From Actinomycetota bacterium (GTDB lineage Bacteria > Actinomycetota > Acidimicrobiia > Acidimicrobiales > Acidimicrobilacustridaceae), in the NCBI GenBank assembly GCA_016185305.1, contig JACPNV010000006.1, forward strand, positions 1-64,000: a stretch of DNA of 64,000 bases, written 5' to 3'. The number at the start of each line of letters is the position of its first letter. Position 1 is the stretch's first letter. Positions 39,278 through 47,734 of this stretch are shown piece by piece. The notes beneath the pieces are model-generated. The model ran no database searches. It saw nothing but the letters and a program-made list of their open reading frames with translations, and was not told where the DNA came from. Both the position numbers and the translations under genes were made by a program.

Positions 39278-40897
39278 CTACGACCCCCGTTGGAGCCGTC
39301 TCGTCTCGGCGCGCCGTTCGGCGTCGAGCCGCTCCAGCCCTGGCTCGGGCGACTGATCGACGAACGCCATCATCTCAGCGACGGCGCGATGCCCGGCCTC
39401 CTCTGCGATCAGCCGGTGCATCTCCTGACCAACGATGCGATAGGCAGGATGGCCTTGTGGAGTCGTTCGCAGCTCCGTCAGGTGCATGGCTTCACGGGCA
39501 TTCATCTGCATCACGAAACGGACCTTGTAGGCGAGCGACACCGCGTAGGAGGCGAGGGGCAGCGAGAAGCGCTCGACCAGCGCCTCGTACAGAGCAGCCG
39601 ATCGCGCCATCGCCCCGTCGAACACAGCACCGAGCCCTGCGGCATCAACCGTGGCGGGGCGCGTGAACCCGTGATGCGGCGTGAGCGGTTGCCACTCGAT
39701 CGTGAGCATGCGATGCCGTTGCAGATCACGGAACGCGCCGTAGTCGGCGAGCACGTCGAACCGGTAGAAGCTGCGCTCGAGCGCGCGCCCGGGCTTGTGG
39801 CGGCGGTTCGTCCGCTCGCCGGCATAGGCCTTCATCACTTCGAGCCGCTCCGCCACCGTGAGCTTGCGGACATGCTGTTCGAGCTGAGCCTCGGGCAGCG
39901 AGACGTGCGGGTAGAGCATGCTCGCGACGAGCTTCACCTCGGCATCGGGATCGAAGTCGACGAGCTGCACGACCGGCACCTCGTCCGGAACGATCTCGCC
40001 CGGCGGGAAGAAGCGCTCGGCGATGCCTTCCATCGCGGCTTGGTTGGCCGCGAAGTAGTTGCTCCACGCCACTCCACGGTCATCGAGATCGACCCGTTTC
40101 AAGAACGACGGGATCACCTTGCGAAGCTCGCTCAGCATGAGATCGGCGTAGGCCTGCGCTTCGGGCAACGGATGCGACCGCATCCGCAGCAGCAACATCT
40201 CATACGCCTGGCCGGGGCCGAAGATGCCGACGTTGGAGACCGACGCGGCGGGCAGGATGCCGCGCAGCGCGTCGAAGGCCTTGGCCCGGATGGCTTGCCG
40301 GTACACGAAGTCAGAGTCTTCGCCGCTCTTCGGGAACTGGCCGCGGAAGAAGTCCTGCATCGGCGGGAGGAGCTCGGCGTAGGTGTCGAAGAGACGGTCC
40401 ATCTCGCCCACGTAGCGGGTGCCGAGGTTCGACATCGTGATGTCGGGATCGCGGTAGTAGCGGTAGCGACCCCCGACGCGGGAGTCGTACGCGATGTAGC
40501 GCGTGGACTGCTCGAGGTAGGCCATGAGCCGTCCCCACTCCAGCACCTTGGTGAGAAGGTTCGAAGCTTGCTCGCACGCAAGGTGCACCGCCCCGAGCTG
40601 CGCGACCGAATCGTCGCCGTACTCGAAGAACACACGGTCGTAGAGCTCTTCAGCCCGCCGCAGGCCGACAGTCGCGTCGACGGTGGCATCGCCGGCGATG
40701 TCGAGCTCGTTGACGAACTCGTCGAGGAACAGCCGGCGAAGGCTCTTCGGCGATCGCGAGTACCGTGCGAACAGCGCGCCCTTCACCACCTCTGGCAGGT
40801 TGACCAAGGCGAACACCGGGCCGTCGAGGTTCGTGAAGTACCGCCGGAGGACGTCTGCTTCCTCCGGCGCGAACTCCTCGGCGACGTAGATGCTCAC
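39278..40897 (-). CDS. Tandem ThyX-like protein (FAD-dependent thymidylate synthase family)
   Basis: 539 residues from GTG 40897; a TTG at 40963 is less likely. Two ThyX-like halves are visible. The N-terminal half has KGALFARYSRSPKSLRRLFL, then AVHLACEQASNLLTKVLEWG and EQSTRYIAYDSR (129-134 is EQSTRY). The C-terminal half has RSFYRFDVLADYGAFRDLQRHRML (RHR at 394-396). A normal ThyX motif is RHRx7SxR in one piece: here the N half keeps SxR but lacks RHR, and the C half keeps RHR but lacks SxR. The active site may be formed between halves, or the protein may have another function. ThyX makes dTMP from dUMP with methylene-THF and FADH2. Canonical activity is unproven. Confidence 0.75.
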   Translation of the reverse strand: MSIYVAEEFAPEEADVLRRYFTNLDGPVFALVNLPEVVKGALFARYSRSPKSLRRLFLDEFVNELDIAGDATVDATVGLRRAEELYDRVFFEYGDDSVAQLGAVHLACEQASNLLTKVLEWGRLMAYLEQSTRYIAYDSRVGGRYRYYRDPDITMSNLGTRYVGEMDRLFDTYAELLPPMQDFFRGQFPKSGEDSDFVYRQAIRAKAFDALRGILPAASVSNVGIFGPGQAYEMLLLRMRSHPLPEAQAYADLMLSELRKVIPSFLKRVDLDDRGVAWSNYFAANQAAMEGIAERFFPPGEIVPDEVPVVQLVDFDPDAEVKLVASMLYPHVSLPEAQLEQHVRKLTVAERLEVMKAYAGERTNRRHKPGRALERSFYRFDVLADYGAFRDLQRHRMLTIEWQPLTPHHGFTRPATVDAAGLGAVFDGAMARSAALYEALVERFSLPLASYAVSLAYKVRFVMQMNAREAMHLTELRTTPQGHPAYRIVGQEMHRLIAEEAGHRAVAEMMAFVDQSPEPGLERLDAERRAETRRLQRGS

Positions 40898-40982
40898 GGA
40901 TCGGGAGAGTAGGCGGTCGGAAATCGAGCCCCGCGGATGGCACAGAACGCGCAGCTCAACCAAACTGCTCGGTCATCATTGC

Positions 40983-42164
40983 CTACTCGCCCGCCTGGGT
41001 GGCGAACGCCTCTGACGCCGCGTCGAGGAGCCCGGGCTCGGCCCAGAGGTCGGCGATGGTCATGGCGAGGATCTTGGCGCCGTCGAGGACGGCCCGGTCG
41101 CCGTCTTCTCCCGATGCGCAGCGCGCGAACTCCGGGGTGTGGATGCTGATGTGCGCCGGCGCCACCTTGATCATCGGGTGGATGCTGGGTACCGCGTAGC
41201 TGACGTTGCCCATGTCGGTGCTGCCGACCACTGCGGTCAGACCGCTCGGATCGAGTGGGTCGCGTCCGACGCGTCGAGCGTTGGCCCGGTAACGCTCGAT
41301 CATCGGTTCGTTGTCGCGCATGTCGGCGTAGGCGGGATCTTTCCACTCATAGGACATCTCGCAGCCCGCCGCGGTCGCGCCGGCCTGCAGGCAAGCGAAG
41401 ACTCGCTTCTTCAGCGGTTCGAGGCGCTTGAGCGTCGCGGCGCGCACGTACCACTGCGCGGCTGCGTGCGCGGGGACGATGTTGGGCTTGTCGCCCGCGT
41501 CGGTGAAGATGCCGTGCACGCGCTCTTCCGGCCGGATGTGCTGGCGGAGGGCAGCGATGTTCATGTAGCCCAGCACTGCGGCATCGAGCGCGTTCTTGCC
41601 CTTGAACGGGAACGCGGCAGCATGCGCGGCCTGGCCCGAGTACTCGACCCAGACCTGTTGCACCGCGATGACGTTCATCCCGATCAGGTCCGCGCCCGCC
41701 GGGTGCACCATCATCGCGGCGTCGACGCCATCGAGGGCACCCTCGCGCATCATGCGGACCTTCCCGCCTCCGCCCTCCTCGGCGGGCGTGCCGAGGATCA
41801 GCACTCGACCGCCGAGCTCGGTGGCGAGCTGGGCGGCGGCGAGACCGGCACCCAGTCCGGCCGTTGCGATGATGTTGTGCCCGCACGCGTGCCCGATGCC
41901 GGGGAGCGCGTCGTACTCGCACAGCACGGCGATGGTGGGACCGCCCGACCCGGCACGCGCCGCGAACGCCGTCGGAAGTCCGAACGCGGCGCGCTCTGGT
42001 TCGAGTCCTTCGTCGTCGAGGATCCCCGTCAGCAACTCGTGCGCGAAGTGCTCTTCGTAGCCAAGCTCGGGGTGGGCGTGGATCTCGTGCGACGCGGCCA
42101 GGAGCACGTTGGCCCTCTTGTCGACCTCTTCGCACAATCGCTCTTTGGCAGCCACCAGGTCCAT
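40983..42164 (-). CDS. M20-family amidohydrolase (aminobenzoyl-glutamate/acyl-amino acid type)
   Basis: 393 residues from ATG 42164. Metal-binding and catalytic elements: EIHAHPELGYEEHFA, LPGIGHACGHNIIATAGLG and LGTPAEEGGGGK, with dimerisation-domain segment VEYSGQAAHAAAFPFKGKNALDA. These are the M20D features of amidohydrolases that remove acyl or benzoyl groups from amino acids or dipeptides. No signal peptide is seen. TACGCT lies 6 nt before the ATG, supporting the start and a leaderless message. Confidence 0.87.
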   Translation of the reverse strand: MDLVAAKERLCEEVDKRANVLLAASHEIHAHPELGYEEHFAHELLTGILDDEGLEPERAAFGLPTAFAARAGSGGPTIAVLCEYDALPGIGHACGHNIIATAGLGAGLAAAQLATELGGRVLILGTPAEEGGGGKVRMMREGALDGVDAAMMVHPAGADLIGMNVIAVQQVWVEYSGQAAHAAAFPFKGKNALDAAVLGYMNIAALRQHIRPEERVHGIFTDAGDKPNIVPAHAAAQWYVRAATLKRLEPLKKRVFACLQAGATAAGCEMSYEWKDPAYADMRDNEPMIERYRANARRVGRDPLDPSGLTAVVGSTDMGNVSYAVPSIHPMIKVAPAHISIHTPEFARCASGEDGDRAVLDGAKILAMTIADLWAEPGLLDAASEAFATQAGE

Positions 42165-42170
42165 CCGGGC

Positions 42171-42176
42171 AGCGTA
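42171..42176 (-). promoter_or_regulatory. -10 hexamer TACGCT for the M20 gene
   Basis: On the minus strand TACGCT is followed by GCCCGG and ATG: a 6-nt gap, leaderless type. Confidence 0.45.
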
Positions 42177-42214
42177 CCCACCGGCCTGCCCCCGCGAGCC
42201 GCCGGCCATGCGGC

Positions 42215-42826
42215 TCAGACGACCACCGTGAGAGCGTCCGGCTCGATGCGGATGCTGAGGTTTCTGGCGCGCCCGAGCTTCTCGCCGTCGAGGTAGACAT
42301 CGAGCTCGGGTCGAAGCTCGGCCTGGTAGGCGCCGACGCGGCGGTGGTCGATCGCGGGATGCGGAAGGTGCGTGCCCGTGGGCAACCGCTTGCGGGCCTT
42401 GAGACGCTGACCGAACGGTGGGTCGCCATCGGAGACGTCGAGCAGGCCGTCGTTGGGATGCCCTCGGGGCGCCAGGTCCCACGAGCCCAGGAACTGGGCG
42501 TTCATCGCTACGACGAGGCGACCGCGAAGCCACGAGCGGCGGGCGACAAGGTGCGCGACGAACCAGTGCAGCCGGCCGTCGATGAGGACCGCGCCGAGGT
42601 CGACGGGAAACGTGCGCGCCTGGGCGCTGCGCAGCCGGGCCTCGTCACCAGTGCCGCCCAGCGTCGAGCACAGGTCGCCGCCGACGAGTCCCAGCGGTGG
42701 GATGGGACTGTTCTTCCGACGGGCCGCCTCAACAGCGTGCCGCGCGTCGCGGTCTGTGCGGCAGATGATGCCGTTGCCGGGCAGCGCGCCCGGCGTCCCC
42801 CAGTCCTCGCCCTTCTCGATCGTCAC
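42215..42826 (-). CDS. Lipid-kinase (YegS/DAGK) C-terminal-domain-like protein
   Basis: 203 residues from GTG 42826. The C-terminal part LRPELDVYLDGEKLGRARNLSIRIEPDALTVVV and the middle HPNDGLLDVSDGDPPF resemble the second (beta) domain of YegS/diacylglycerol kinases. The N-terminal ATP-binding domain with GGDGT is missing; the region around VGGDLCSTLGGTGD does not replace it convincingly. It may be a lipid-binding or regulatory fragment. The start overlaps the helY stop (GTGA), so it is the last gene of the tat-helY operon. Confidence 0.6.
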   Translation of the reverse strand: MTIEKGEDWGTPGALPGNGIICRTDRDARHAVEAARRKNSPIPPLGLVGGDLCSTLGGTGDEARLRSAQARTFPVDLGAVLIDGRLHWFVAHLVARRSWLRGRLVVAMNAQFLGSWDLAPRGHPNDGLLDVSDGDPPFGQRLKARKRLPTGTHLPHPAIDHRRVGAYQAELRPELDVYLDGEKLGRARNLSIRIEPDALTVVV

Positions 42827-45462
42827 GCGTCGACGGCCTCGCCTGGCACGGCGGGCCGGTCGATCACGACGCCGGCGGGCTCCAGCACCGACGACACCGA
42901 CACGACCCCCCGGAACAGCGCGTCGGCGGCCTGCCGCGCCGCGCGCGCGGTGTCGAGGGTGGTCGACGCGTCGGCGACCTGGCGCAGGAGGTCGATGAGC
43001 TGCTTGATGTTGCGGACGAAGTCGCCGCCGGAGAGGTCTTCATCCTCGAGCACGTCGTCGAGCTCTTCACCCGCCGCCCACGAATAGGCCAGCGGGAGGA
43101 ACGTCGGATCGGGGCGCCGAGTGAGCGGGAGCCGGGCCTCGCGCTCGTCGTTGTTGATCTCCTCGACGATCTGTTCGATCTGGCCGAAGCGGTGCCGCAC
43201 CTTGGCGTTCGGGAACCACGGTGGCGGCGCGGGTTCAGGGCTGCGGTGCTCGTAGGTGAAGCACGAGACCAGGCCGGCGAGCGCCGCCGGGTCGAGCTCG
43301 TCGAGGATGCCCTCCTCCAGCGACTCCGCCACGAGCAGGTCGCTCTCATGGAAGATCCGAACCAGTTGCTCGCCCCGACCGGTGAGCGACCAGCCCTCCA
43401 GATAGCCCCAGGACTCGAGCACACCGAGCACGCGATCGAACCGGCGCGCCAGCGACTCCGTGCGCCCGCGGATCGACTTGCGGAGGTCGCGGATCTCCGT
43501 TCTGGTGCGGTCGAGCTTGCGGAGGGCCTGCACGTGCCGGTCACGGTCGGGGCAGGAAGCAACCGGGTGCTCGCTGGCAATCGGCGTAGCTGTGCCCCCC
43601 TCGTCAGGAAGGATCGCGGCCGGTGCCAAGCGCAGTGCTCGCAACTGCTTGACGACCTCGCGCCGGAACGCTTCGTCGTCCGGCAGGAACGGCACCGGCA
43701 GGTCGATGGTTCCCTCCAACGGGGGCGGCGACGTGAAGTCGACCGTTCCGACGACCCGCACGTTGCTCTGGTCGTCGGCAACGCGCACGCGCAACGACCC
43801 GCTCTTGCGCTCCGACACCGACAAGACCACGGCATGCCGGCGCCCAATGGCGATCACGTCGCCTGGCACCAGTTGTCGCAGCGACCGATCCACGCCAGAT
43901 CGAGCCTCGCGAGCCTCCGCCTGCCGCTCGGCACGACGGCGGCCGGCGAGGGCGGCGTACTCCCCCACATCGCCGAGCTCGCACGCCGCGTCACCCGCCA
44001 GCTTCTGGAGGGCTGCTTCTCTGTTGGCGAGCCGAGCTTCCAGCCGCACCACGTCGTTGTCCGCCTGGTACTGCGCGAAGGACAGGTTCAAGAGATGGTG
44101 CGCGTGCTCCGGCTCGTAGCGCCGCACGAGGTTGGCCGCCATGTTGTAAGTGGGCCGGAAGGCGGACGCGAGCGGAAAGCTGCGGCTAGCGGCAAGAGCA
44201 GCGATGTCGGCGAAGGGAACCCACGGCGACCACAGGACGATGGCGTTGCCATGCTCGTCGATGCCTCGCCGACCGGCCCGGCCGGTGAGCTGGGTGTACT
44301 GGCCGGGGGTGAGGAACTCGTGGTGCTCGCCGGTGAACTTCGTCAACTTCTCGATCACGACCGTGCGCGCCGGCATGTTGATGCCAAGCGCCAGCGTCTC
44401 GGTGGCGAACACGACCTTCACCAGTCCTTCGACGAAGCAGGCCTCCACGGCTTCTTTGAACGGTGGCACCATACCCGCGTGGTGGGGCGCGACTCCGGCT
44501 TCGAGCGCGCTGAGGAACCGGTCGTAGTTCAGCGCGGCGAGATCGGAATCGCTGAGCCGGCGGACATGCGCCTCGACGATCTCCCGGATGTGTGTCCGCT
44601 CGTCCTCGTTGGTGAGCCGGACACCCGCGTCCAAGCAGGACCGGGTGGCGTCATCGCACGCGACGCGGCTGAAGATGAAGCAGATCGCCGGCAGCATCGC
44701 CCGTTCGCGGAGTAGGTCGACGATCTCGACCCGGTGGGGCGTGAAGTACCGGCGCCGCGGCCGGCCCCGTCCGTAGCGCTGCTCGGGGCGCTCGGCGTCG
44801 AACCGCGAGGCTTCACCGTTGGCCTTGCCACCCACCAGCGTCGGGAGCAGGTGAAGCCTGTCGCTCATCTTGTCGCCCACCAGGTAGAGGTTGTCGAGCT
44901 GGACCGGGCGCGTGCTCTCCAAGACGAGAGCGGTGCTGCCTCTGACGGTCTCGAGCCACCCCGCCACCTCGTCCGCGTTCGACACCGTCGCCGAGAGGCA
45001 CACCAGCCGGACCTCGGCCGGGAGGTGGATGATGACCTCCTCCCAGACCGGCCCGCGGTACGCGTCTTGCAGGTAATGGACCTCGTCGAGCACGACGAAC
45101 TCGAGATCGTTCGACGCGCTCGACCCCGCATAGAGCATGTTCCGCAACACCTCGGTCGTCATGACCACGATCGGCGCATCACCGTTGATGGCGTTGTCGC
45201 CCGTCAGCAGGCCGACCGCGCTCGAGCCGTGCATGCGCACGAGGTCGTGGTACTTCTGGTTCGAGAGTGCCTTGATCGGCGTGGTGTAGAAGGCACGCTT
45301 GCCGTGCTGGCGCGCCAGCGCGACGGCGTGGTCGGCCACGACCGTCTTGCCGGATCCCGTCGGGGCCGCGACGAGCACCGACGCCCCCCGGTCGAGCGCT
45401 TCGATGCCGTCGAGCTGGAACCGGTCCAGACGGAACGGATGCGGGGCGGGCGTGATCGTCAC
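42823..45462 (-). CDS. helY: Ski2-like superfamily 2 helicase, HelY type
   Basis: 879 residues from GTG 45462. Helicase motifs: I, APTGSGKT (33-40); II, DEVH (126-129); III, CLSAT; V, FATETLALGINMPARTVV; VI, TGRAGRRGID. After the two RecA domains come a winged-helix and a long helical region, with DExH architecture like Mtr4/Ski2, as in mycobacterial HelY. Probably an RNA helicase; its exact role in bacteria is not settled. The start overlaps the tatC stop as GTGA. Gene order tatB-tatC-helY agrees with Rv2094c-Rv2092c of M. tuberculosis. Confidence 0.88.
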   Translation of the reverse strand: MTITPAPHPFRLDRFQLDGIEALDRGASVLVAAPTGSGKTVVADHAVALARQHGKRAFYTTPIKALSNQKYHDLVRMHGSSAVGLLTGDNAINGDAPIVVMTTEVLRNMLYAGSSASNDLEFVVLDEVHYLQDAYRGPVWEEVIIHLPAEVRLVCLSATVSNADEVAGWLETVRGSTALVLESTRPVQLDNLYLVGDKMSDRLHLLPTLVGGKANGEASRFDAERPEQRYGRGRPRRRYFTPHRVEIVDLLRERAMLPAICFIFSRVACDDATRSCLDAGVRLTNEDERTHIREIVEAHVRRLSDSDLAALNYDRFLSALEAGVAPHHAGMVPPFKEAVEACFVEGLVKVVFATETLALGINMPARTVVIEKLTKFTGEHHEFLTPGQYTQLTGRAGRRGIDEHGNAIVLWSPWVPFADIAALAASRSFPLASAFRPTYNMAANLVRRYEPEHAHHLLNLSFAQYQADNDVVRLEARLANREAALQKLAGDAACELGDVGEYAALAGRRRAERQAEAREARSGVDRSLRQLVPGDVIAIGRRHAVVLSVSERKSGSLRVRVADDQSNVRVVGTVDFTSPPPLEGTIDLPVPFLPDDEAFRREVVKQLRALRLAPAAILPDEGGTATPIASEHPVASCPDRDRHVQALRKLDRTRTEIRDLRKSIRGRTESLARRFDRVLGVLESWGYLEGWSLTGRGEQLVRIFHESDLLVAESLEEGILDELDPAALAGLVSCFTYEHRSPEPAPPPWFPNAKVRHRFGQIEQIVEEINNDEREARLPLTRRPDPTFLPLAYSWAAGEELDDVLEDEDLSGGDFVRNIKQLIDLLRQVADASTTLDTARAARQAADALFRGVVSVSSVLEPAGVVIDRPAVPGEAVDA

Positions 45463-46280
45463 GAGGCGTCGGCTTCGGCCTTGGCCTTTGCGTTCCTCGC
45501 CTTGCGCTTCTTGCGGGTCAGGAGCCACCCGATGAGTATCGACGCCTCATAGAAGATGTACATCGGGATGGCGAGCGCCATCATGCTGATGGGGTCGCCG
45601 CTCGGCGTGATCACCGCGGCGGCGACGGCGATGACCACGATGGCCTGCCGGCGCCACGAGTTCAGCCTGCGGGGCGAGAGGACGCCGGCGATCTGCAGGC
45701 CGACGAGCAGCACCGGGAACTCGAAGCCGATGCCGAACGCAAGCATCATGAAGAGGTTGAGCTTCACGTAGCTCTCGGCGGTGGCGAGCACCTCGATGTT
45801 GTCGGCTTGCAGCACACCGTTCACGTCGGAGTAGCCCGCGACGCTCAAGAAGAACTGGATCGCCGCCGGCAGGATGAGATACGCCAATGCGGCGCCCATC
45901 AAGAACAGGACCATCGCCGCCGTGACGAAGGGGATGGCGTACTTCTTCTCCTTTGGGTAGAGGCCCGGTGTCACGAAGCGCCACACCTGCCACAGCAACA
46001 CCGGCATCGCGAAGATGATGCCGAGGTAGGCGGAGACCTCGAGCCGCAAGAAGAAGGCTTCGGGCAGCGAGGTGGTGATGATCTTGGCGTTGGGTTGGAT
46101 GCTCCTGTACGGCTCGACCAAGAAGGTGAAGATGTACGGAAACAGGAACCAGCCGGCGATCGCGCCGATCGCGATGGCCCCCACCATCTTGACCAAGCGG
46201 TTGCGGAGCTCAGCCAGGTGCTCCCACAGCGTCATGCGCCCTGATTCGAGCGGGTCAGCCTCTGGTCCTGCGTCGGTCAT
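45459..46280 (-). CDS. tatC: Twin-arginine translocase subunit TatC
   Basis: 273 residues with six membrane helices. Family landmarks: MTLWEHLAELRNRLVKMV at the N-terminus, FFLRLEVSAYLGIIFAMPVLLWQVWRFVTPGLYPKEKK, and FGIGFEFPVLLV. The C-terminus is a lysine-rich cytoplasmic tail. TatC recognises the twin-arginine signal and, with TatA/TatB, exports folded proteins. It is followed by helY with a 4-bp overlap and preceded by tatB, with a minisatellite between. Confidence 0.95.
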   Translation of the reverse strand: MTDAGPEADPLESGRMTLWEHLAELRNRLVKMVGAIAIGAIAGWFLFPYIFTFLVEPYRSIQPNAKIITTSLPEAFFLRLEVSAYLGIIFAMPVLLWQVWRFVTPGLYPKEKKYAIPFVTAAMVLFLMGAALAYLILPAAIQFFLSVAGYSDVNGVLQADNIEVLATAESYVKLNLFMMLAFGIGFEFPVLLVGLQIAGVLSPRRLNSWRRQAIVVIAVAAAVITPSGDPISMMALAIPMYIFYEASILIGWLLTRKKRKARNAKAKAEADAS

Positions 46281-46321
46281 CGTGCTCAGTGGTCAAGCCG
46301 CCCGGACCAGCCGCTCGCTCG

Positions 46322-46390
46322 AGTCCATCAGGCTGCTCAAGTCCATCAGGCTGCTCAAGTCCATCAGGCTGCTCAAGTCCATCAGGCTGC
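46322..46390. repeat. 18-bp minisatellite spanning the tatB stop
   Basis: AGTCCATCAGGCTGCTCA occurs three times without mismatch (46322-46339, 46340-46357, 46358-46375) with a partial fourth copy to 46390. On the coding strand the tatB stop TGA lies in the partial fourth copy, so the others are in the tatB-tatC spacer. Confidence 0.75.
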
Positions 46391-46804
46391 GCCTTGTTGG
46401 CCCTTGGCAGGAGGGTCGCTGCTCGATGCGTCGTTCGGCACCGGCTTCAGCCCGGCGCCGGTGACCGGCGCAGCGCCAGCGATCTCGTCCGGCGACGCGG
46501 CGGGAGCGGGCGCAGGCGTGGACGGCGAATCGTCTGTCGAGCTGGAGGCGGAGGAGAGCGGTGGCAACGTCGGTGCCATGTTCGGCATGAGCGACTTTTT
46601 CAGACTGTCGACATCGAGGGCCTCTTTGAGCCCGTCCACGTCCATCGCCTGGCGCATCTCCTGCTGGAAGCCCGAAGACATCTTGCGGAGGTCGCCCACG
46701 ACCTTGCCGACCTTCCTCGCGGCGTCGGGCAGCCGGTCGGGACCGAGCACGATGAGCGCGATCAGGAAGATCACCAAGAACTCGCCGCTACCGACGTTGA
46801 ACAT
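46382..46804 (-). CDS. tatB: Sec-independent translocase subunit TatB/TatA
   Basis: 140 residues. The single N-terminal helix MFNVGSGEFLVIFLIALIVLG is followed by the hinge PDRLPDAARKVGKVVGDLRK and an amphipathic helix: FNVG...LGPDRLP is closer to TatB than TatA (conserved Glu at position 8 is present). The last 60 residues are a flexible Ser/Pro/Ala tail. It works with TatC to bind folded Tat substrates. The gene begins 9 bp after a small membrane protein gene. A minisatellite lies at its 3' end. Confidence 0.88.
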   Translation of the reverse strand: MFNVGSGEFLVIFLIALIVLGPDRLPDAARKVGKVVGDLRKMSSGFQQEMRQAMDVDGLKEALDVDSLKKSLMPNMAPTLPPLSSASSSTDDSPSTPAPAPAASPDEIAGAAPVTGAGLKPVPNDASSSDPPAKGQQGAA

Positions 46805-46813
46805 GAGGAGAGC

Positions 46814-47032
46814 TTACCGACCAGCCCGGCGCGGCAGGGAGTCGTGGATCTCGTTTCGGCGGGCCATCCCGCGGTCGATCGTCGAGCGCAACCCCGCCCC
46901 GGCCTTCGCCAGTGCTTCGCACCGCCGGGCCGCTCGCTCCAGCTCGCCAGCCGCGCGGTGTAGCCGGCTTGCGAGCACGGCGGTGGCCGAGGCCGCCAGG
47001 ACGAGCACGGCGGTGACGGCGGCGGCGATCAT
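46814..47032 (-). CDS. Small membrane protein, first gene of the tat operon
   Basis: 72 residues. A membrane helix (AAAVTAVLVLAASATAVLASRL) is followed by a charged helical stretch (AAGELERAARRCEALAKAG). No family was recognised. It starts at ATG 47032, 8 nt after TACGGT, and ends 9 bp before tatB. Close spacing suggests co-expression with Tat; a role in Tat is inference. Confidence 0.6.
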   Translation of the reverse strand: MIAAAVTAVLVLAASATAVLASRLHRAAGELERAARRCEALAKAGAGLRSTIDRGMARRNEIHDSLPRRAGR

Positions 47033-47040
47033 CGTTCAGC

Positions 47041-47046
47041 ACCGTA
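47041..47046 (-). promoter_or_regulatory. -10 hexamer TACGGT for the small gene-tatB-tatC-helY operon
   Basis: On the minus strand TACGGT is 8 nt before ATG 47032. The 160-bp gap upstream to 47192 holds no gene. Confidence 0.45.
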
Positions 47047-47171
47047 GACGCGCGAGACGCGAGCTCCTGCGACGCCGACAAGCCGCCGCCTGCCGCGGCA
47101 CGGAGCCGCCCGAGCCGTGGAGCCGGACAGGCTTCACAGCCGCCTTCTTGACGACAGCCCTGATTGCGCCG

Positions 47172-47187
47172 GCCAGCTTCTGCTGGC
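47172..47187 (-). terminator. Hairpin after the zinc-ribbon gene
   Basis: GCCAGC and GCTGGC pair perfectly around a 4-nt loop a few bases after the stop at 47193 (minus strand). No U-tract is seen. Confidence 0.5.
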
Positions 47188-47192
47188 GACTG

Positions 47193-47528
47193 CTACGAAT
47201 CGAGGAGGGCGGCCATGGCGTCGGCCAGGGCCCGGTCGTTCGACAACAGCTCGTGGAAGTCGAGCAGGTCGTCGTGGGTGAAGGCGCTCCCGCCCCGACG
47301 GGGCTCTGACAGCTCGAGCGGCGGGCTCCAGGTCGAGTACGCCACCCCGGAGGCAACCAGGAGATCGACGGTGCGGGGCTCGGCTGGCTTCACGACGGTC
47401 ATCATGCAGACCGGGCACCGGAAGGAGTAGGTCCCCTGGTTGTCCGCGGTGCACACCCGGACTTTCACCTCGGCCGTGGTGAGCTCCACATCGCCGCAGT
47501 CTGTGCAACTTGCCCGGATTGTCGCCAT
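47193..47528 (-). CDS. Zinc-ribbon protein of unknown function
   Basis: 111 residues from ATG 47528, with GAGAGGGG upstream. The fold is a ribbon: CTDCGDVELTTAEVKVRVC at residues 8-26, then YSFRCPVCMMTVVKPAE. The C-terminal helical half (THDDLLDFHELLSNDRALADAMAALLDS) is predicted as two or three helices. No family is recognised. The upstream region contains a pair of TGGGYC palindromes. Confidence 0.65.
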   Translation of the reverse strand: MATIRASCTDCGDVELTTAEVKVRVCTADNQGTYSFRCPVCMMTVVKPAEPRTVDLLVASGVAYSTWSPPLELSEPRRGGSAFTHDDLLDFHELLSNDRALADAMAALLDS

Positions 47529-47602
47529 CGGGGAACCCCTCTCGTGCCCAGCCTTCGGGTGATTACAACGGCGCATCAAAGAGAGGGCTTGACCCGCGGC
47601 CG

Positions 47603-47647
47603 TGGGCCATCTGACCCATTTTCCGCCGAATTGGGCCATACGACCCA
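47603..47647. promoter_or_regulatory. Two operator-like repeats in the divergent gap
   Basis: TGGGCCATCTGACCCA (47603-47618) and TGGGCCATACGACCCA (47632-47647) are direct copies 29 bp apart, each a near-perfect TGGGYC/GRCCCA palindrome. They lie between the zinc-ribbon gene (minus) and the GDPD gene (plus) and may be regulator sites for either. Confidence 0.5.
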
Positions 47648-47722
47648 GGCCCCGGACACGACCGGGTGGGCACGAGCGCCGCCCCACGACTGCCGCCGCT
47701 TTCCGCACTCGAACCCCGCGTG

Positions 47723-47728
47723 TAGCTT
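47723..47728 (+). promoter_or_regulatory. -10 hexamer TAGCTT before the GDPD gene
   Basis: TAGCTT ends 6 nt before an ATC at 47735 that begins the only frame giving a complete enzyme. This spacing is that of leaderless genes in the window. Confidence 0.5.
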
Positions 47729-47734
47729 CCTCGC

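Noticed and set aside
38583-39356. Ser/Arg-rich frame opposite the DUF4193-like gene
   Set aside because: The Ser runs are the complement of the Asp/Glu-coding runs of the minus-strand gene.
46289-46963. Plus-strand frame with repeated SPSGCS units
   Set aside because: It is the minisatellite read on the non-coding strand and overlaps tatB.
47033-47192. Coding region in the 160-bp gap before the tat operon
   Set aside because: Open frames here are Arg-rich and out of frame with neighbours; the gap holds a terminator hairpin and a -10 hexamer instead.
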